Shown here: piece after piece, positions 48,578 through 58,534 of the stretch
Layout of the letters: each line of letters opens with the position of its first letter
Position numbering within the stretch: the stretch's first letter is position 1
From: Ensifer sp. LCM 4579
Lineage (GTDB): Bacteria; Pseudomonadota; Alphaproteobacteria; Rhizobiales; Rhizobiaceae
Assembly: GCF_001854885.1 (NCBI RefSeq)
Contig: NZ_MDDV01000014.1
Span: 1 to 64,000 of the forward strand
Reading direction: 5' to 3'
Length of the DNA stretch: 64,000 bases
The notes under the pieces: generated by a model
Databases searched by the model: none
What the model saw: the letters and a program-made list of their open reading frames with translations, nothing else
What the model was told of the DNA's origin: nothing
Program-made: the position numbers and the translations under genes

Positions 48578-48730
48578 CTATGTCGATTTGGCTGCGGCTT
48601 TGGTCGGTTTCGGTGGCGGAGGAGGCTCAAGGCTTGCGTCGTCAATTTCGATGGCCCGGGCCATCAAGGTGTTGAATTTATCCTCTCGGATACCGCCCTT
48701 CTTCTCGTCATGGAGTTTCTTGATGACCAT
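48578..48730 (-). CDS. short proline-rich C-terminal-like coding stretch
   Basis: In the minus frame that does not belong to the resolvase, 50 codons run from ATG 48728-48730 to TAG at 48578. The sequence is MVIKKLHDEKKGGIREDKFN, continuing through IEIDDASLEPPPPPKPTK to the stop. The composition looks like a true protein end. It could be the tail of a gene interrupted at the resolvase breakpoint, or a small protein. Function unknown. Confidence 0.35.
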   Translation of the reverse strand: MVIKKLHDEKKGGIREDKFNTLMARAIEIDDASLEPPPPPKPTKAAAKST

Positions 48731-49074
48731 TCCGCGAAGACGCCGAGCATGTCGAAGAACGCCTTCCCGGCGGCGGTGGAGGTATCGACGGGCTGCTCGG
48801 TGGCAACAAGATGCGCGCCCTTGGCCTTGAGGCGGTCGACTATCACCTGAAGGTCTCGCAAGGATCTGGCCAGCCGGTCGATGCGGGTGATGACAAGAGT
48901 TTCACCGGCATGGATGAAGTCGAGAATGGTCATCAGTTGCGGCCGGCCTTCGAGCGAGGTGCCACTTTTCTGCTCCTCGCGGATGACCTCGCAACCGGCG
49001 TTCCTGAGCGCGGCGATTTGCGCCGCAAGGTTCTGGTCTGTTGTGGATGTACGGGCATATCCGATACGAGCCAT
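48664..49074 (-). pseudogene. serine resolvase (TnpR) N-terminal domain, truncated
   Basis: The start MARIGYARTSTTDQNL is a classical Tn3-type serine resolvase, with the nucleophile Ser10 replaced in register by the S/T of YARTSTTDQ. ITRIDRLARS, TEQPVDTSTAAG and MLGVFAEW follow. Homology stops after GVFAE, about residue 115, where the DNA-binding half should begin. The remaining 20 residues are foreign. A different resolvase C-terminal half is found at 53809 on the other strand. Not expected to work. Confidence 0.82.
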
Positions 49075-49216
49075 GTCCTATACCATGCAAACTGTTCAAT
49101 TTGGATGTGCCCTCGTGTCGATTTGTTCAATATCTCAGCAGGAACCCAAAATAAACAGGATTCCACAACCTCGAACTGTTCATTGACGACGTTCACTACG
49201 GGTATACCCAAAATAC
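49075..49216. promoter_or_regulatory. probable res site region upstream of the resolvase fragment
   Basis: In the 142 bases between the resolvase start and the next gene the motif TGTTCA occurs three times (near 49096, 49126 and 49172) in an AT-rich context. Tn3 res sites are clusters of resolvase subsites in just this position. Inference from position and repeats. Confidence 0.4.
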
Positions 49217-50785
49217 TCACCACGAAGATCCGCCGCCGGCGTCCAGTGTGGTCATAACGATATCTTCCATAAGCGGGATGTCCTGTAGAGGATGCTTGTG
49301 CATGAGCGCGAAGGCTGCGGCTGCCAGTGCTTTTGACATTCGCTCCTTCTTAGCCGATTTGAGAATGATCGCGGTTTGCAGAAATCGTCTTGCCCAAATG
49401 TCTCGCCGGCCTTCGAGAAAGGCCCAGATCCTTTTTTCAACAATCCGCGCCGACCGAGAGCCCTGGATGATGCCGCGTGTTTCCCCTGTGTCTTCAAACC
49501 AGCTGTCGGTGAACGGGACGAGCGCATCCAGTGCGGACTCATTGCGGAGCATCCGATTCAGCTCTGCCGCTGTCGCATTCTGGATTTCCTTTTGCGGATC
49601 GACGTGTTCCAGCAAAGCCTGCAGATCCCTTTCCTGGGGCCGCAATTGGCTCAGGCTGCAAGCCTCCATGACGTCAATGAAGCCTGGTGCTGGTGGGTGG
49701 CCGTTTTCCATCCCATCCGCCAGAGCCGCCTCCAGCAGCAGTTCGGCAGTCATTCGATCTATTTTGACGCTGTTCGCTTCCTGGCGGGCATAAGAGACGA
49801 TGTTGGTTGCTTCGCGCTTTGAACGGCAACGAATGACAAAGGCATCCTTGATGCCGTATCCGGTCTTTAACAGGATCATCGCGACAAATATCCGGGCTTG
49901 CAGTTTTCCCACAATCGTCAGGCCTTGCGCTCCAACACCGTCAGCGGTGGTCGCCATGACGTCGCTGACGGTCGGCTCTGCCCTGTTTTGATTGGGAGCA
50001 TCTGCAAGACCTTGTCGCCGAGCCAGCTTGCCGATGTCATCGACAGTCGCCCGGGCGGCACTCGCTGGCAACCAGCCACGAATAATCGGCAAATAGGATG
50101 CAGTTTCAGGCAGCAGCTCTCCGCGCATGAGCCTTTCTCGCAGACCGGCAGCCACGGCCTCCCGGGTCAAGGCTGCACCAGACACCAACCAATAGAGCGC
50201 GCAGCGTTCCAAAAAGGGATTATCGAGGCTCATAAGATGATGAATAAACCCAGCTTTGGCTTCCTCCGGCATTCCTGCCGTCATCTCATCCAGGCCACTG
50301 AAGAACTCATACGCGCCGCCGCCTTCAGCCTCAACTTCTGCCGCTAAAACGGCAAGCACGCCATCAAGATCCGGCATCGGGACCTCATCGGCGGCACTTT
50401 CCCCCTCCGGATCGAGCATCAGTATGTCTGGCACGGGCAGACCGGCACGCCGATACAAGCCAGCGATTTTCAAACGGTGAAGCGGTTCGAAAGCGTCGGC
50501 GGCAATGCGAGCCTTGATCGCCTTCTCCGCATTTTCCAGGAAGACCTTTCCATATGGGCTGTCATTCTCGATACCCATTCGCGCCTCATCAAGCAGCAAC
50601 CCGAACAAGGTTGCCGCGTCCGGATGATCGTCCATGGACTGCATAACCTCAGCAACAATGGCGTCGCAGGCCATGCCATCGGCCAGGAGATCATGCTTTG
50701 CTCTCTCGAAGCAGAATTGGAACTGTGCCGACGACAACCCGTGCTGGTAGAGAACATTCAGGCATGCTTCAGCAATCTTGACCAT
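49217..50785 (-). CDS. Tn3-borne passenger protein of unknown function
   Basis: The ATG at 50785, with GGAG upstream, gives 522 residues without frame breaks. The protein is acidic, helical and lacks signal peptide and membrane segments. The N-terminal half has repeated alpha-helical blocks (PLHRLKIAGLYRRAGLPVPD, FLERCALYWLVSGAAL). I recognise no domain. It begins 15 bases after the transposase stop in the same direction, so it is probably co-transcribed, and I judge it a passenger of the transposon. It is intact although the adjacent transposase is broken. Confidence 0.6.
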   Translation of the reverse strand: MVKIAEACLNVLYQHGLSSAQFQFCFERAKHDLLADGMACDAIVAEVMQSMDDHPDAATLFGLLLDEARMGIENDSPYGKVFLENAEKAIKARIAADAFEPLHRLKIAGLYRRAGLPVPDILMLDPEGESAADEVPMPDLDGVLAVLAAEVEAEGGGAYEFFSGLDEMTAGMPEEAKAGFIHHLMSLDNPFLERCALYWLVSGAALTREAVAAGLRERLMRGELLPETASYLPIIRGWLPASAARATVDDIGKLARRQGLADAPNQNRAEPTVSDVMATTADGVGAQGLTIVGKLQARIFVAMILLKTGYGIKDAFVIRCRSKREATNIVSYARQEANSVKIDRMTAELLLEAALADGMENGHPPAPGFIDVMEACSLSQLRPQERDLQALLEHVDPQKEIQNATAAELNRMLRNESALDALVPFTDSWFEDTGETRGIIQGSRSARIVEKRIWAFLEGRRDIWARRFLQTAIILKSAKKERMSKALAAAAFALMHKHPLQDIPLMEDIVMTTLDAGGGSSW

Positions 50786-50799
50786 TATCGTCTCCAAAA

Positions 50800-53744
50800 T
50801 TATGCCGCCAGCCGATCAAAATCGATCCGACTATTCAAGTCGAGATCGAAACGGCCATAAGGATTGACGTGACTGTAGATGAGCGGCGTGAGGCCGCGAT
50901 AGTCCTCCTCTGTCATGCGGCCAGCCCATTTCGGTTCCACCAGCACGGTCTGAAGCATGCGTGTGTTCACGTAGACCAGTGACGCCTGCAGCAGATGCAA
51001 AGCCAGAGCGGAAATCTCTTGCTCATCGATCCGGTTCGTAGCGATCTCGCCGCCCTTGCCGAAGAAGACGAAGCCATTGGCGCTGTTCCAGTTTTCGACG
51101 ACATTCAGCCCTTCGTGGATTTCCCGGCGGAATGCCTCCTGGCGAAGATAGCGGCACAAGAATATCGTCTTGATCGCGCGGCCGAGCTCACTCAGCGCCT
51201 TGTAGGTCGGGTGCATCACTTCGGCACGGGCGAACCGGCGCAAGATGGCCTCCGGGTCCGCCGTTCTGGTCTAGCGGCGGTGTATTTGACCATCTCGTCA
51301 TATTGCTGCTCAATCTCCTCCCAGTTGATCGCGCTGGAAAGGATCGGCAAGAGATTCGGCAATCGCGCACGCATCGCCGCGTCCGGGATCGCCAGCTTCT
51401 GGCGGGCAATACCCTTAAAGCGTGGGGCGAGTTCAAAACCGAGAAGGCGGCAAAACGCGAAGCCGACGGCGCTTTGACCATGACTGTCGACATATTGGCG
51501 CTGGATTTCCATATCTGTGCAATGACGAAGTACGCCTTCTATCATGGAGGCGACCTCAGACGAGGAGCATCGCTTCAACTGCGAATAGACGCAGGTTGCG
51601 CGCTTCTCGACGTGCCAGTAGATCATGACACCTCGGCCGCCGTAGCGGGCATTTCCGTCATCAGGTTGCGGTCCCATGCTCCGAACTTCGTGGAATCAGA
51701 CGCGCACGCCGTACCCGCGTCACCCCAGACCGCCGCGTTGCGGATCGACAATGTCGCGTTCGCCACCCGTGCGCAGGCCTCCCTCAGCGCCGGCGCATGG
51801 ATGAAGCGGCGGTGAACATGCAGCAGCTCGTCGTAGCTGACATCAGGTGTCGCGCCGGCGACCCGCTTGAGTCCGGCATTCGTGCCGAGACCGTAAAGGC
51901 ACAGCAGAAGCCGTCGATCCAACGCCTCGCGCGACAGAGCAACTCTCGACGCCGATGTTTCGAAGGCCTCCAGCAGACCGGTATCAAGGGCGGCTTCCTT
52001 CAGCACGTCGAGCAATCCTGTCATCGGCCAGCGCTGACCGATCTCGCCCTTGATCGCTTCAAGCCCCTTCGGCTCCGGAAGAGGCTTGAACGGTGTAACC
52101 GATATGCGGTTTTCGCCCCGCCACAGCAGCCGGACCTTGCCGTTTTGTGGGATCGTTTCGTTCAGAAGCAGTAACTCGTGCTCAAGCTCCTGGCGAATGC
52201 CGGCTGTGAACGCTCGCGCGTCTGGGGTCAGGTTGAGGCCGGAATAATAAGCGTCACGCCGGATTTCGAAGTCCCTGGAGATCGTCGTCGGGATTGCGAT
52301 AGCGGTCTGCGCCGACGACCCAGATCTCCTTGGAGCGGATGCGGTCACGCAACTGGGTGAGAACGCAAAGCTCGTAGCTGATCCGGTTCACACGGCCATC
52401 GTCATCGATGACCGAACTGCGCCATCTGGCCGGAATAACCTCGTCAATCGGCACATCCTGCATCGGCACAAACCGGCAGCCATCATCCACCTTGCTCCTG
52501 ATCCAATCCAGCGCCACTAGCACCGGACGCCACACGGTATTGTTCGACCGGAATTCCAGAACCGAAAGCAGACTGGGCAGCATGCGCCGGTAATGACTGG
52601 CCCAGGACGAGCGCATCACCCTATATATGCGCCGGTCGAGAGCCCCTTTCGCCTGGCTCTCCTTGACGATCGCCGCCAGCTTGTCCTTGCCGACGATCGG
52701 GAAAATGACATCGCAGACGCGCCCCGCGGGCTCGTTGATCGACGCGCTGGCAATCTCAACCAGCAATCTTTCCTTGCCATAGACCCGCTCGATATCCTTC
52801 GCGATATCGCTCACCATGCGTTTCGAGCGCGTCCCAATCTTGTGGACCGTCTCGGTCAGCAGATCGACCATGGCGTCCGTGAGCTGCGCTTCCCGCGACA
52901 AAAGACAAATCGCGTAGAGGCCGATTTGCCTGGCCGGCGTGTGTCGCCGCATCTCCCAGGCCTTTTCGCCGGCGACACGGCGGACAATCTGCTCCACCCA
53001 TGCCTTGCCGATCGTCGACAAGATATCTCGTGGCAGATCAAGTTTCTGAATGAAGGCAAGTTTCGCCGTCATGCTGAGGATGTCGTCGAGTGACGCCTGG
53101 CCAGCATCACCCCTCATCGTATTGAAGCCTGTCTGGCCGTCCGGATCAGCGATAGAAGCTTCCAGCAATGCGACCGTGCTTGCTGAAAGGCGAGCGCTCA
53201 CCCCGGTCAACCAATTGTCGAGATACTGTTGCCGCTGCGAACGCACCAGGCGTTCCAGTTCCTTATGCGACGGGCCGTATATGCAACGGTCCCGGCACCA
53301 CAGAAAAACCTGCTCGAGCATGGCGCCAACCGATTGCCCGGTTGGACACAGTTCGCCCGCGATCCATAATGTCAGCTCTGCCCGAGCGGCGCGCTGCAGC
53401 CGCCGAAAGCCGAGATACTGCAATATCTCGGCGCAATGCCGGCGCGCGGTACGACCACCAAAATCGTATTCGCTCGGGGTATCGTCATCAAATCCAAGCT
53501 GCTCGGCCAGGTATGAGATACCATCGGCAGGGATTGCGCTGCGATCCTGTACGAAGAAGCCGTAGGCCATGAAAAACTTCAGCTGCGCCGCCAGCCCAAG
53601 GCGCGCCGATACCGGCTTGCCGGTCACAAATTCCATATCAGAAAAACTCAGGCTCCAGCGGCTGACCAAATCTTCATGCGAAAGGCTCAAACTCGTCACT
53701 CCACTCCATAGATCGGAGCGAAATGTCGTCCCCCGGCAAATCAC
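50800..53744 (-). pseudogene. tnpA: Tn3-family transposase TnpA with three frameshifts
   Basis: Read from 53744 leftwards, the gene spans 2945 bases, enough for about 980 residues, the usual Tn3 transposase size. It is broken by frame changes near 52300, 51650 and 51230. All three catalytic residues survive in separate frames: Asp in [11 protein letters not shown], Asp in YVDSHGQS and Glu in [14 protein letters not shown]. The N-terminal DNA-binding part is at 52254-53744. Either the gene is decaying or the sequence has several errors; the first is likelier given the other remnants around. Confidence 0.88.
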
Positions 53745-53808
53745 ACGTCAATCACCGCGGCAGTGTTCCCACAACGTTCTTCAACTTGGCCAAAATCAGC
53801 TTCGAGCC

Positions 53809-54087
53809 GACAGGGCCGAGTTCGAGCGGGCGCTGATCGTGGAACGGACGAAAGCCGGACTGGAAGCGGCTCGTGCCCGTGGTCGCAATGGCGGGCGCCC
53901 TTTTAAAATGACGCCGGCGAAACTGCGCCTCGCCCGCGCTGCCATGGGCCAGCCGGAGACGAAGGTCGCCGATCTTTGCGCCGAGCTCGGCGTCACCCGG
54001 CAGACGCTGTATCGATTTGTTGGCCGTAAAGGCGAATTGCGAGCCGATGGTGAAAAATTGCTCGCCCGACACAAGCGTGGAATCTGA
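53809..54087 (+). pseudogene. serine resolvase C-terminal half
   Basis: The frame gives AEFERALIVERTKAGLEAAR, ARGRNGGRPFKMTPAKL, then QPETKVADLCAELGVTRQTLYRFVG. This is the helix E region and the HTH DNA-binding domain of a Tn3-type resolvase. The catalytic N-terminal half is missing. It is divergent from the transposase, as tnpR often is, but the expected 350 bases of N-terminal domain between them are absent. The fragment at 48664 carries an N-terminal half in the opposite orientation. Confidence 0.8.
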
Positions 54088-54313
54088 GTCATGTGGGGCA
54101 GAGATCTTCGCGCCTTCTCCGGCCGCTCTCGAGCGCCGTTGCAGTCATTGGCGCCCGGCATGATGATTGGCTCGATTGAGCCCGGTCCAGCAGTTCCCGC
54201 CCCGGACGACCGCTGTGCGCCCTCATCCCGGTCATTGAACTGACTATGGCGGCGTTCCAGAAGCGGACACCCGAGCGCCTAGACGAGGTGGCAGGTTTGC
54301 GCCGAAGCGGCTG

Positions 54314-54706
54314 TCATCTCAACATCCGCTTTGCCTCTTCTTCATACGACGCCCGATGGGCCTCGATTTCGCTTATATGGTCCAGCACCCAGGCCCCGAC
54401 TTGGATGAGCGGCACCGCGAGCGACTGGCCCAGATTGGTCAGGCCATACTCGACCTGAGGCGGTATGGTCGGATAGACCTTGCGCGTCACCATCCCGTCC
54501 GCTTCCAGCGCCTTCAGGGTGCGGGTGAGCATCTGCTGGGAAATCCCACCTATCATTCGTTTCAACTCGTTGAAGCGCCGCGGCTGGTCGACAAGCATCA
54601 TGATGGTGAGGATCGTCCATTTGTCGCCAATTCGGCTGAGGATCGCGTTGACCTTCCGGCAATCAGGGTTGGTGCCAGGGGTATTTGGAGGGGCAGGCAT
54701 ATGCAT
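54314..54706 (-). CDS. HxlR-family winged-helix regulator
   Basis: Starting at ATG 54706 (MHMPAPPNTPGTNPDC) the product is 130 residues. The HxlR signature is clear: ILSRIGDKWTILTIMMLVDQP, then RRFNELKRMIGGISQQMLTRTLKALEADG and RKVYPTIPPQVEYGLTNLG. HxlR proteins are MarR-like regulators, often of divergent oxidoreductase genes and sensing reactive electrophiles. The SDR gene at 54798 is divergent with 91 bases between starts, so it is the likely target. The cysteine before KVNAIL is the usual sensor position. Confidence 0.85.
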   Translation of the reverse strand: MHMPAPPNTPGTNPDCRKVNAILSRIGDKWTILTIMMLVDQPRRFNELKRMIGGISQQMLTRTLKALEADGMVTRKVYPTIPPQVEYGLTNLGQSLAVPLIQVGAWVLDHISEIEAHRASYEEEAKRMLR

Positions 54707-54797
54707 GTGACTAGGCCTCGAAAATATGCGTTCTTGCGGCATTCGAGTCAGTATCTCATATCTGGTCAGCAAAACATACCACCCTCAGGAGTACGTT

Positions 54798-55523
54798 ATG
54801 ACTGACAAGAAGACGATCGCGATTTTCGGCGCTGGCACAGGGCTTGGCGCCTCCCTCGCCACGCGGTTCGGACGCGAAGGCTACAAGGTTGCCCTCGTCG
54901 CGCGCCGCGCCGCTCCACTTGAAGAGCGGGTCGCCGAACTCGCAAGCGCCGGTATCGCGGCTGCCGCCTTTCCGGCCGATCTCACCAATCTGGGCGGAAT
55001 TCCCGCGCTGGTGCGCTCAATCGAGGAGCGGTTCGGGTCTATCGACACAGCTGTTTTCTGCCCGGTTCCTTCGGAGCTCGGCTTCATCCCGGCGGTGGAG
55101 TTGAACGCATCGAGACTCCAGCCGATGGCGGACATCTTCACCTTCTCGCCGATCGAGGTATCGCACGCGGTCCTGCCCGGCATGCTGGCGCGCGGCGATG
55201 GTGCAATCGTGATCGTCGGCGGTCTCACGGCCGTGGTCACGATCCCCGGAATGAGCGGCGTCGGGCCAATGATGGCCGCCACGCGCAACTATGTCCTCAC
55301 GCTCAACGCGGAGGTGGCGCAAAAGGGCGTCTATGCCGGCACGATGAACATCGGAGCGTTCATCGACCGTTCGGCTGGCATGCGCGCCGCGACGGCAGGC
55401 GGCAAGGAGCTCGACCCGCGGCTGCCGGTGATCGATCCCGATGAGATCGCTGAGGAGATTTGGTCGCTTGTCACCAAGCGCGACCGGGTCGAGGCGATCC
55501 TTCCGCAGATGCCGGCGAGCTGA
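54798..55523 (+). CDS. atypical SDR-family protein
   Basis: The ATG at 54798 after AGGAG gives 241 residues. A Rossmann cofactor site is present (IAIFGAGTGLGASLATRFG, ARRAAPLEERV, PADLTN). However the catalytic Tyr-x-x-x-Lys of classical SDRs is replaced: the aligned region reads GPMMAATRNYV. The serine before it is also not obvious. It may be a non-reducing or binding-only member. It is divergent from the HxlR regulator and followed by a DoxX gene, which suggests one stress-related unit. Confidence 0.78.
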   Translation: MTDKKTIAIFGAGTGLGASLATRFGREGYKVALVARRAAPLEERVAELASAGIAAAAFPADLTNLGGIPALVRSIEERFGSIDTAVFCPVPSELGFIPAVELNASRLQPMADIFTFSPIEVSHAVLPGMLARGDGAIVIVGGLTAVVTIPGMSGVGPMMAATRNYVLTLNAEVAQKGVYAGTMNIGAFIDRSAGMRAATAGGKELDPRLPVIDPDEIAEEIWSLVTKRDRVEAILPQMPAS

Positions 55524-55624
55524 CAACAGCAGCGCTGAGAGACGAGCAACGGGACAGATAAATGTTCACAACACTCGAGCTTTGGGTCTGGCCAGCCAAC
55601 GACTTGTAAACAAGGAAGCTCCAA

Positions 55625-56026
55625 ATGAAACTTAATTGGATCTATTGGACCGCCACCGCTCTCCTCGCCCTCATGTATCTCGCGGGCGGTGCGTACTATC
55701 TCTCCGACATGGCTGGGGTGCAGCGCGTCTTCCCGACGCTCGGATACCCGCCCTATCTCGTGCCGATCCTGGCCGTTTTGAAGCCGCTTGCTGCCGTCAC
55801 GATCCTCTGGCGGTTTAGTGTCACCTTGTCCGACCTCGCTTATGCGGGAATGTTCTTTCACTTGCTTCTGGCGGTATCTGCGCACCTCAATGCAGGCGAC
55901 TACGGGTTTGGACCTGCACTGGTTGGGTTGGTGGCCTTGCTCGTCTCGTTCGCGACGCAGAACGCCGCGCGGCGCAAGCTGTCGCCTTATGGAATGTTCC
56001 CCAAGGCAGCCGAAGCGAGCAAATGA
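55625..56026 (+). CDS. DoxX-family membrane protein
   Basis: This 133-residue protein has four predicted membrane helices, beginning MKLNWIYWTATALLALMYLAGG and including YLVPILAVLKPLAAVTIL, with a basic C-terminus. The pattern fits the DoxX/DoxD-like family. In other bacteria members associate with oxidoreductases and redox stress. It lies 101 bases after the SDR gene on the same strand and may share its HxlR-controlled promoter. Function here is not established. Confidence 0.75.
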   Translation: MKLNWIYWTATALLALMYLAGGAYYLSDMAGVQRVFPTLGYPPYLVPILAVLKPLAAVTILWRFSVTLSDLAYAGMFFHLLLAVSAHLNAGDYGFGPALVGLVALLVSFATQNAARRKLSPYGMFPKAAEASK

Positions 56027-56317
56027 TGGACGTGGGCGGCGCGGACTATTCAGACTGCGCCGCTCATAAAGGCCCTGCCGCGCCGAGATCGCCTACGGCG
56101 AGGACAGGATGATAGATCCGGCGATAGGAAATCGTGCCTGCGCTGCGATCCGGATCGCCGGAGGAGCTGTGGGGCTTACGCGCAAGGCGCCAATCGTCGC
56201 CAGCTAACTGAAGTACCGGTTCACGGGTTTGGGCCCGTGATGCCAAATGTCCATCTCGCGTGTCCGGCTACCCCGAGGCATTACCCCCTCCGGGCACACT
56301 CATCCAAGGAGAGATTA

Positions 56318-57247
56318 ATGGGATCGAAGGGATTTACCGCAGATGATGTGCTGGATCAGGCGGGCAAGTGTTTTGTCGTCACCGGCGCGAACAGCGGCAT
56401 CGGCTTGGAGACGGCGCGCGTATTGGCGAAGCGCGGCGCCCGCGTGCTGCTTGCCTGCCGCGACAGGGCAAAGGCCGAGGCCGCCATGGCAAGCGTTCGG
56501 GCAGAAGCGCCCCATGCCGATCTCGCCTTCCTGCCGCTCGATCAGGCGGATCTCGAAAGCATACGCGGCGCCGCGGCACTCGCCGCGAAGGAGCCGCGCA
56601 TCGACGCGCTGATCAACAATGCAGGTGTGACGGTTCCGACGCGGCAGACCACTCGGCAGGGGTTCGAGCTCCAGTTCGGCGTCAATCATCTCGGCAGCTT
56701 CGCGCTGACTGCCCTGATGCTGCCAAAGCTCCGCGAAACTCCGGGATCGCGGGTCGTCATCACCAGTAGCGGGCAACACAAGGGCGCGAAGATCGAATGG
56801 GACGATCTCAATGCCGAGAAGAGCTTTAGCGGGATCCCACGCTATGGGGTCAGCAAACTTGCAAACCTGCTCTTCTTTTTTGAACTCAACCGGCGATTGC
56901 AAGCGGCTGAGGTGCCGATCACCGTTACCGCGTGCCATCCTGGCCTGGCGGGAACCAATTTCGGCAGGGCGAGCATCGCTGGCAGGATCGTGTTGGGGCT
57001 GGGCGGTGTCTTTCTCAATACGCCCGCCATGGGCGCCTGGGGCACGTTGCAGGCGGCTACTGGAAATGTGAAGCCCGGTGGATATTACGGCCCCACCGCA
57101 TTTTTCGAACTGCGCGGTCCCTCCCACGAGTGTGTCCCGTCAAACGAAGCGCGCGATCCTCAACTCGCCCGCCGGCTATGGGATATCTCCGTCGCAATGA
57201 CCGGCATCGACCCGGGCCTGGCGCCCGCGGATACCGCCACGCCGTAG
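56318..57247 (+). CDS. short-chain dehydrogenase/reductase
   Basis: The ATG at 56318 after AAGGAGAG gives 309 residues. The cofactor motif TGANSGIG is near residue 22, then NNAG, the catalytic Ser in VITSSGQH, and YGVSKLAN with the catalytic Tyr and Lys. The sequence resembles retinol-dehydrogenase/oxidoreductase-type extended SDRs (DLNAEKSFSG, ACHPGLAGTN). Substrate unknown. It is 290 bases downstream of DoxX, so operon membership is uncertain. A spacer of no recognised content lies in between. Confidence 0.85.
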   Translation: MGSKGFTADDVLDQAGKCFVVTGANSGIGLETARVLAKRGARVLLACRDRAKAEAAMASVRAEAPHADLAFLPLDQADLESIRGAAALAAKEPRIDALINNAGVTVPTRQTTRQGFELQFGVNHLGSFALTALMLPKLRETPGSRVVITSSGQHKGAKIEWDDLNAEKSFSGIPRYGVSKLANLLFFFELNRRLQAAEVPITVTACHPGLAGTNFGRASIAGRIVLGLGGVFLNTPAMGAWGTLQAATGNVKPGGYYGPTAFFELRGPSHECVPSNEARDPQLARRLWDISVAMTGIDPGLAPADTATP

Positions 57248-57662
57248 CACATCCCCACTCTTGGAGCAGTTCAGCACTGACAACAAAGGCGATATGGCAC
57301 GCCGAATTGAAAAGGATGAAGAAGGACAATCCGCAGGATGGCTACTCTCCGGGATCCGACATCGCTGCGGGCAAACACCACGTGAAATCCGTTCCATGGC
57401 ATGATTGCCCCCGCGCGGCCAAGAAGCGGGCCAGGCAATCCAGTATGTCCGCGAAATTGATTTGAGAGAGCACAACGAACATGACGGCGGGGAGACCTTA
57501 TAGGCCGTTATCTTGCTGGTAAGCGCCAATTCTCCTCCGTCCGCATGGCCGTCATTCGTGCTGGTCACAGCAGGCGACTGATCACCACTCGATTGCGATT
57601 TGCCGGTGCGCGCCAATCGGTCAGGCGTTCCCCCTTCGATCCGCCTACCGTATATCTGTGCT
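57248..57662. other. spacer with no recognised gene
   Basis: About 415 bases between the SDR gene and the repeat at 57663. Frames are open on the minus strand but resemble no family. It may be the inner part of a lost transposon whose end is the 57663 repeat. Confidence 0.35.
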
Positions 57663-57695
57663 CCTTTAATGTTCAGGGGCCTATTAGTGTCATGA
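57663..57695 (-). repeat. candidate transposon terminal repeat, copy 2
   Basis: The complement reads GACACTAATAGGCCCCTGAA then CATTAAAGG, matching the repeat at 25374-25408 except for a small gap; 19 bases (57663-57681) are identical. It cuts into the P-type ATPase remnant, as expected for a transposon insertion boundary. Confidence 0.5.
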
Positions 57696-57699
57696 CATC

Positions 57700-58026
57700 C
57701 GAGCACCATCGTCTCGATCGCGAAGGGGACGGCGGTCAGCGGCTGATGCATGAACACGAAAGCCGCCACCTGACGACTTACGTCGGCAGCAGTTGCCGGC
57801 GCCATCGAACATGAGCCGCACGCAATGCCGGCGCGTCATTGATGCCGTCGCCGCCATCAGCGTCCTGCGACCGCTGCCAGCGGCATCAGCGCAGGTTTGG
57901 ACCTTGCCGCCAGGCGACAGATCGGGCCGTCCAGTCTTTGATGTCCAATTGATCCGCGAGTGCCTGTACGACCGGCTTGCGGTCGCCGGACAATATTCCG
58001 ACCGCCAGTCCCATTTCGCCAATTAC
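57700..58026 (-). pseudogene. P-type cation ATPase (FixI/CopA-like) C-terminal remnant
   Basis: The minus strand shows GLAVGILSGDRKPVVQALAD, then after a frame shift DGGDGINDAPALRAAHV, then after another APATAADVSRQVAAFVFMHQ. These are the hinge and P-domain signatures (SGD, GDGINDAP) of heavy-metal P-type ATPases. FixI and CopA share them. Given the neighbouring hemN and pseudoazurin, FixI is attractive, but the fragment is too short to decide. The 5' end is missing, the frame is broken twice, and the repeat at 57663 ends it. Confidence 0.7.
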
Positions 58027-58460
58027 TGCATGGCAGCCGCGATAGCGGCATGAAGGCGCTCCACAGCCTTTTTCGGCAGCTTGCCGGCCTTCACCTTTTC
58101 GACATTGGCAGATGCATCGCCCACAATCACAACGCCGACCATGCCCATGCCGACATGCGGCGCGCATTTGACAACGTAAAGGCCGGGGACATCGAACGTG
58201 ACCTTATAAGTCTCGTTCGGCTTGCTCTTGAAGGGGGTGGCGCCGTCTGGGATCATGTCCTTGATCGTCTCGACGTTATGCCCCTTGTCTGTCGGGATAA
58301 AGGTAACGCTGTCGCCGGGCTTCACCTTGACGAATGCTGGCTCAAACACCATCGGGCCCTCGGCGCCCTTGTTGAGCATTTGAACCTCGAACTCGGCGGC
58401 GTTTGCGGTGCTGGCAACAAGGATGCCGGCGGCGACAGCGGCTTTCGCAAATGTGCGCAC
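58023..58460 (-). CDS. pseudoazurin (type I blue copper protein)
   Basis: Pseudoazurin is a periplasmic electron carrier, usually to nitrite reductase. The 145-residue product has a signal peptide cut after STANA. The copper ligands are in place: His in DKGHNVET, and Cys, His and Met in [10 protein letters not shown]. The GTG start has AAAGGAG upstream. A perfect FNR/FixK-type box lies 75 bases before the start, so expression under low oxygen is likely. It looks intact although both flanking genes are broken. No nirK or nitrite reductase gene is in the window. Confidence 0.92.
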   Translation of the reverse strand: MRTFAKAAVAAGILVASTANAAEFEVQMLNKGAEGPMVFEPAFVKVKPGDSVTFIPTDKGHNVETIKDMIPDGATPFKSKPNETYKVTFDVPGLYVVKCAPHVGMGMVGVVIVGDASANVEKVKAGKLPKKAVERLHAAIAAAMQ

Positions 58461-58534
58461 GGAAATTCTCCTTTGGTTTCAGAGCCGGCTTGGCTCGCGA
58501 CGCAGGGAGATACAGTAGAGACGACGCGGTCACT

